A stretch of 64,000 nt of DNA from CAVORB01 sp963698495 (GTDB lineage Bacteria > Pseudomonadota > Gammaproteobacteria > Chromatiales > Chromatiaceae): NCBI GenBank assembly GCA_963698495.1, contig CAVORB010000023.1:1-64000 (forward strand), in the 5' to 3' direction. Both the position numbers and the translations under genes were made by a program. Position 1 is the first letter of the stretch. The number at the start of each line of letters is the position of its first letter. A model generated the notes under the pieces. The model was not told where the DNA came from, made no database searches, and saw nothing but the letters and a program-made list of their open reading frames with translations. Shown piece by piece: positions 60,070-64,000 of this stretch.

Positions 60070-61449
60070 ATGACAACCGCAACCGAAACCGGCGCCCCGC
60101 TCGCATTCTCGCGCCGTTACGCCGTCATCAGCCTCGTCGGCGTCCTGGCCGCGGCGGCGTTGCTGGCCGTCCTTCACCGCCAGCTCTCGATCCGGATCGT
60201 CTCCGAGTTCGGCGAACAGGCCAACGTCTCGGTCGCCACCACGGCGGTGAACGCCGTCCTGCCTCAACTGGTGAGTTTCCTGCGAACCGAGGTCGACGGC
60301 GCGATCGGCGAGGACCCGGTCGGCGTGCCGCCCGGTCTCGCCAGTCTGATCGAGGCCTCGGTGCGGGACACGCCGATCGAGCGCGTCAAGATCTACGACC
60401 GGGACGGGATTGTCGTCTACTCGACCCGGGCGCACGAGATCGGCACCAACGACAGCGCCAACCCGCGCTTTCTCGGCTCGATGGCCGGGGCGGTCCGCAG
60501 CGAGCTGCGCTACCGCGACCGCCTGTTCGACTCGCAGCCCGCGAGCGGCGACGACAACCTGATCGAGACCTATGTCCCCATCCGGCAGCCGGGTCAACCC
60601 CAGCCCGTCGGCGTATTCGAGATCTACACCGACGTCAACCCGATCGTCCGGGCCATGACCCACAGCGAGCTGCTGATCGACGCCGGTATCGCGGTGATCA
60701 TGATCGCGCTCTACTCGGTGCTGTTCCTGGTGGTGCGCCGCGCCGAGAGGATCATCACCAAGCAGCAGCAAACCATCCTCGAGCGGAATCAGACGCTGCA
60801 GGCGCTGTCGGCGCGCATGCTCGCCAACGACGAGCGCGAGCGCCGGCGGGTCGCATGGGAGCTGCACGAGGAGATCGCGCAGACCCTCGCCGCGGTCAAG
60901 ATGAGGGTCGAGGCCCTCGCCCGGGTCGCCGGTCCGGATCGGAATTCGTCGCGAAGCGCCGGAAATGGAGAGGTCGTGCCCCTGCTGCAGGACGCGATGC
61001 GCGAGATCCGCGCCCTGGCGGTGGAGCTGCGCCCGCCCGCGCTGGACGATTTCGGGCTGGTCGCCACCATCCGGTCGCTGTGCCAGGAGGCGGCGCAGAT
61101 CGATGGCCGGGCGCGCATCGCGGCGGACATCGCGCTGACCGAAGAGGAGGTCCCGGAGGCGCTGAAGGGCATCATCTTCCGCATCGTCCAGCAGACACTG
61201 AAGCAGCTGATCGGCATGACGGGGATCGGGGACATCCGCATCACGCTGGCGAGGGATGGCGGTTTGCACCTCGGGGTAGACTTCGAGAGCCTGACCGCCG
61301 ACACGGGCGACGAGGCCGAGCCCCAGCCGCCGGCCGATCAGCACCCGATCGTCCCCCTGTGGGAGAGCGCCGTGCTGTCCGGCGGGACCTTCAGCGCGAC
61401 GCGAGACGGGAGCGGCCGCTACGCCTTCCAGGTCGTCTGGGCGGACTGA
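60070..61449 (+). CDS. Membrane sensor histidine kinase with degenerate ATPase domain
   Basis: The 459-residue protein has membrane segments at about 17-34 and 201-222 enclosing a periplasmic sensor domain of about 165 residues (IYDRDGIVVYSTRAHEIGTN suggests a Cache/PAS-like fold). The HisKA_3 dimerisation helix carries H266 in RRRVAWELHEEIAQTLAAVK. The following HATPase region keeps an N-box-like IIFRIVQQTLKQLIG. It lacks the usual DxGxGF and GL-x-GMRER motifs, ending instead with VPLWESAVLSGGTFSATRDG. It may depend on the second kinase nearby or be non-catalytic. It is co-directional with the NarL-type regulator. Confidence 0.85.
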   Translation: MTTATETGAPLAFSRRYAVISLVGVLAAAALLAVLHRQLSIRIVSEFGEQANVSVATTAVNAVLPQLVSFLRTEVDGAIGEDPVGVPPGLASLIEASVRDTPIERVKIYDRDGIVVYSTRAHEIGTNDSANPRFLGSMAGAVRSELRYRDRLFDSQPASGDDNLIETYVPIRQPGQPQPVGVFEIYTDVNPIVRAMTHSELLIDAGIAVIMIALYSVLFLVVRRAERIITKQQQTILERNQTLQALSARMLANDERERRRVAWELHEEIAQTLAAVKMRVEALARVAGPDRNSSRSAGNGEVVPLLQDAMREIRALAVELRPPALDDFGLVATIRSLCQEAAQIDGRARIAADIALTEEEVPEALKGIIFRIVQQTLKQLIGMTGIGDIRITLARDGGLHLGVDFESLTADTGDEAEPQPPADQHPIVPLWESAVLSGGTFSATRDGSGRYAFQVVWAD

Positions 61450-61530
61450 CGGAACGCCCCACGGCGCCGGGGGTACTGGACCTGGCGAGACGCCGGAAAA
61501 GTTCTTGAAGGATTCAGTACGCCGATGATT

Positions 61531-61557
61531 GGCGATCCCGGCCAGAATCAGCACATT
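61531..61557. repeat. Short repeat, copy C (diverged)
   Basis: Starts GGCGATCCCGGCCAGAATCA and resembles 40658-40688 and 59229-59255. It lies between the ends of the two convergent kinase genes. Confidence 0.3.
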
Positions 61558-61603
61558 CCTGCGCCGCGGGGAAGCGGTGATTTGATCGGCGTTCTGGGTG
61601 CGC

Positions 61604-62351
61604 TCAAACGAGCCAGAGCGGCGGCGTGCGTGCGGCCTGCTCCTGCGCGGCCCAGGTGACCAGGATGCGGGTGCCCCTGCCGACCTGCGACTCGAGGGTC
61701 ACGTTCACCGCCGGTCATCGCCACGCGCTCGCGCATGCTGGCAAGACCCATTCCCCGCGCCGACCCCCTGACGGTCGCGGGATCGAACCCTACCCCGTCG
61801 TCCTCCACCTCGAGGCGGATTCCCTCCGCGTCCGTCTGCAGGCGCACGGACAGCCGACTGGCCCGCGCATGCTTGCAGGCATTGCCGCAGGCCTCCTGCA
61901 GGATGCGGAAGATCGCGACCTTGACCACCGGATGGATCGCGTCCTCATCCGCGCTCACGGCCTCGACCAGATCGAGATTCGGCAGCACTTGGCGCAGCTC
62001 GCCGCAATACCAGTCGATGGTGCTCACGATCCCGATGTCGTCGAGCATCGGCGGACGCAGCCCCATGCAGATACGCCGGACCTCGCCGATGGTCTTGGAG
62101 ACGCGCCCGACCAGGCAGGCGAACATCTCGTCCTCGGCGTCGCTCGCACGATCCCCCATCTGATGCCGCAAGCCGCTGATCGCGAACTGCACCGCACTCA
62201 GGCACTGCCCGATCTCGTCGTGCAGGTCCGCGGCGATCTGCCGCCGCTCCTCCTCCTGCGCGGCGAGCAGCGTGCGGGTCAGCTCCTCGAGCTCATGCCC
62301 CGAGCAATACTCCCCGAGCACGGCCGAAAAATTGGTTGGTTGTTCTCTCAT
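61604..62351 (-). CDS. Soluble HisKA_3 sensor kinase, one frameshift as given
   Basis: The protein begins MREQPTNFSAVLGEYCSGHE without a membrane segment. H44 sits in RRQIAADLHDEIGQCLSAVQ. The ATPase domain is complete: FRILQEACGNACKHARA (N box), VEDDGVGFDPATV (G1) and GMGLASMRERVAMTGG (G2). An extra base near 61703 breaks the frame; removing it gives the ending TLESQVGRGTRILVTWAAQE and a stop at 61604, 248 residues in all. It is convergent with the membrane kinase. It could phosphorylate either regulator in the locus. Confidence 0.9.
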
Positions 62352-62945
62352 TCAGAGACTCCTTAACCACGCGAAATCGCCCGAAATCACCACGACAGGG
62401 GCTTCGGTTAAGCCACCAACCCTCGCGAATCTGAATTATTTGCGGACGTGGAACCGTACGTCCTATTGTCATCTTGTAAACGGTGATTAACACCGCCGGC
62501 ACCCTGTGGGAAATGCCCCATCTAGCGTGCCGTTTCGCAACACAAGCTTAAGGCTCGCTAAGCTCGCGTCAAGGCGCAATCCGTAGTTACCCGGAGGTTG
62601 GATCTCCACCTTTCCGACAATACGCTTGCGCCTCTTTGGCAAATCCATGCGTATCAACGGGATGTGGTCGTTTCGATCGATGCCCTGGCGCGAGATGCCA
62701 CCGGCGCGGCACGTCTTCCCCTCCGGTCGACTCGTGTTGCATGGGACTCAAACGCGCCGCTGGGTTTTTTAGCACATTACATGCCATGTCTCCCGACGCC
62801 AGGACATCGCGGCGTGAGCGGCGGACCGGGCCGTTGGGATACGATCACGCGCGGCTCGACGTCAGGTCTGTCGCCGTGCGGTGACGGTGTTGCCCGATGC
62901 GGCGGCCTGAACAGAAGGCGTTCCGCGGAAAGTCGGGGCAGCGCC
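62352..62945. other. Gene-free stretch
   Basis: About 590 bases upstream of the soluble kinase and downstream of the lipoprotein. Open frames exist on both strands, up to 248 codons on the plus strand from 62598, but they show no domain and the longest runs antisense to the lipoprotein gene. A promoter for the kinase gene is expected here but was not identified. Confidence 0.45.
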
Positions 62946-63342
62946 CTACCCCGTTTTCGCGCCGATCAGGCCACTGAGCCATTGGGTCAGCTCGCCGTTG
63001 GTCTTGCTGCTGGCATTCGCCATCTCCCGGCGGGATACGAATCGCACCTCGCCTCCAGGCTCGACGATCGCGATCGCGGAATCCCGTTGTCCACGGGTGT
63101 CCGAAGCGACGAAATCCATGTTTCTGTCCCATTTCCGATGTCGACGTGCACCAGGACGAAGCGCTGGCGCCCGCGCAGGGCTGCCGAGCTGACCGTTCGC
63201 TGCACCCGCCTCGCGCAGCGCCTGGTCGAAATCGGCGCCGGATCCGCATGGCGATCGTACGTCCCTTCGGTCCCTGCGAGCAGGCGCCAAGCAGCGCGAG
63301 CAGGCAGAAAACCGCGAAACGGTAGAAGAGCTTGTTCGTCAT
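62946..63342 (-). pseudogene. Thioredoxin-like lipoprotein, frameshifted
   Basis: The protein begins MTNKLFYRFAVFCLLALLGA, with a lipobox LGAC and Cys21 as the lipid-attachment site. After about three shifts (near 63260, 63180 and 63130) it continues GADFDQALREAGAANGQLGS, RGRQRFVLVHVDIGN and WDRNMDFVASDTRGQRDSAI, then VEPGGEVRFVSRREMANASS and ends GLIGAKTG. The pattern resembles thioredoxin-like proteins, but the CxxC motif is absent in the stitched sequence. About 130 residues. The function is unknown. Confidence 0.55.
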
Positions 63343-63424
63343 GAAAACTGATCCTCGGGCAACGCAGCGTTCGGCGATCGATCGGCGCCGCTACCGCGCA
63401 GAAGATGGACCCCGATCAGCATGA

Positions 63425-63997
63425 TCAAGGGCTGGAAGGGATCTCCAGCATCCGGGTCGCGGTTTCCGTCGCGCTCGAGCATGGCCCGCTGACCTGCCCG
63501 GTAGTTCCGGGTCCGCCACGCCCGGCGCGCGCGACCCGAAGCGGCCCTGAGCCAACCGATGAGGCGTGAATACGGCCGGCCATGGTAGAGCTCGATCGTG
63601 ACGTGCGGATGGACACCGGTAGCCAGACCGTAGTCAACAGGTCGCCAAGCACAGCGCGTCGTCTTGCTGCTCGCGTTGGCGTTGATCTGATGGCTGGTGG
63701 TCCCAGGCTCACCGGGCCTCAGCGGTAGAGTCGGCTCGCGCGCGCCACTTCCAGCACTGCGAGGGAGAAGGCTTCGAGCGCCTTGCGGAAGCGCCGCCGG
63801 AAAGTGGTCGGCGTGTCTTGGTCAGGATGGCGCTTGCGCGCGATGTCACCGAACGCCAATGAATCGCAAGTCGCACGCTCGCAATCTTGGATGCGGCAGC
63901 TGAGGGCGGAATAGCCGTAAATCAGCAACGCAAACAACGCCGCTTTGTCGGTAGCGGGCGCTGCCCCCCGCGTGGACCTGCCCCAACTCACTCCCAT
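63425..63997 (-). mobile_element. Degraded IS1182-type transposase fragment
   Basis: Reading from 63997 on the minus strand, KAALFALLIYGYSALSCRIQ and then DTPTTFRRRFRKALEAFSLA match the N-terminal part of IS1182-family transposases. A stop follows. In another frame HQINANASSKTT corresponds to the DGTKINANASKH stretch of the same family. No further catalytic residues are recognisable. The gene is broken and is cut or degraded at the window edge. Confidence 0.6.
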
Positions 63998-64000
63998 CCA

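Noticed and set aside
59977..61554. 525-codon open frame on the minus strand opposite the membrane kinase
   Set aside because: The composition is that of a reverse-frame shadow, and the kinase on the plus strand has clear domains.
62598..63344. 248-codon open frame on the plus strand
   Set aside because: It overlaps the lipoprotein gene on the other strand, which has a clear lipobox and thioredoxin-like segments. The plus frame has no domain.

Overview
The window looks like about 64 kb of a GC-rich gammaproteobacterial chromosome. The basis is the gene order thrS-infC-rpmI-rplT-pheS-pheT-ihfA-merR with a tRNA-Pro. It also carries Skp, DUF2058, DUF349, TcdA, a class I fumarase and a VpsR-like exopolysaccharide regulator. 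I cannot name a genus. No CRISPR array, rRNA operon or replication origin was seen.

Layout. 1-2616: an IS21-type element (istA, istB) whose left end is probably cut by the window edge. 2793-6742: a second, four-gene IS21-like element (zinc-finger protein, ParB-like protein, IstA, IstB) with recognisable terminal inverted repeats; every gene in it is frameshifted. 6935-9098: a PIN/ribbon-helix-helix toxin-antitoxin pair, a GH19-type endolysin and an ihfB copy with an in-frame stop. 9386-10717: a Tat-exported class V aminotransferase-fold protein. 10837-18805: the translation block on the minus strand (tRNA-Pro, merR, ihfA, pheT, pheS, rplT, rpmI, infC, thrS) and a tRNA-Val. 18926-36276: mostly housekeeping genes (fumarase, AcuI/YhdH, dienelactone hydrolase, photolyase, hypF-tcdA-tatD, NYN/LOTUS protein, DUF2058, Skp, metallo-beta-lactamase-fold hydrolase, DUF349). 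36367-40644: exopolysaccharide priming transferase and a methyltransferase, divergent from a sigma-54-type activator.

The most unusual part is 40.8-62.4 kb. On the minus strand lie a giant exported beta-helix protein, three multicopper-oxidase-like proteins (one fused to Ig-like domains), an exported small protein, a subtilase with Calx-beta, thrombospondin-3 and MopE-like metal-binding motifs, a SCO1-type copper chaperone and a cytochrome c fused to a type 1 periplasmic-binding protein. Next to them are two NarL-type response regulators and two HisKA_3-type kinases. Together this looks like a secreted, copper-dependent oxidase locus with its own signalling; substrate and role are unknown. 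The right edge has a thioredoxin-like lipoprotein and a degraded IS1182-type transposase.

Quality caveat. Conserved genes across the window, including the essential thrS, carry single-base indels, nearly all of them one extra base. Indel density is much higher in 40.8-58.4 kb. Protein sequence stays well formed when read across frames, so sequencing or assembly error is more likely than gene decay. Products of the 40.8-58.4 kb genes given here were stitched from fragments in different frames, and their exact boundaries are approximate.
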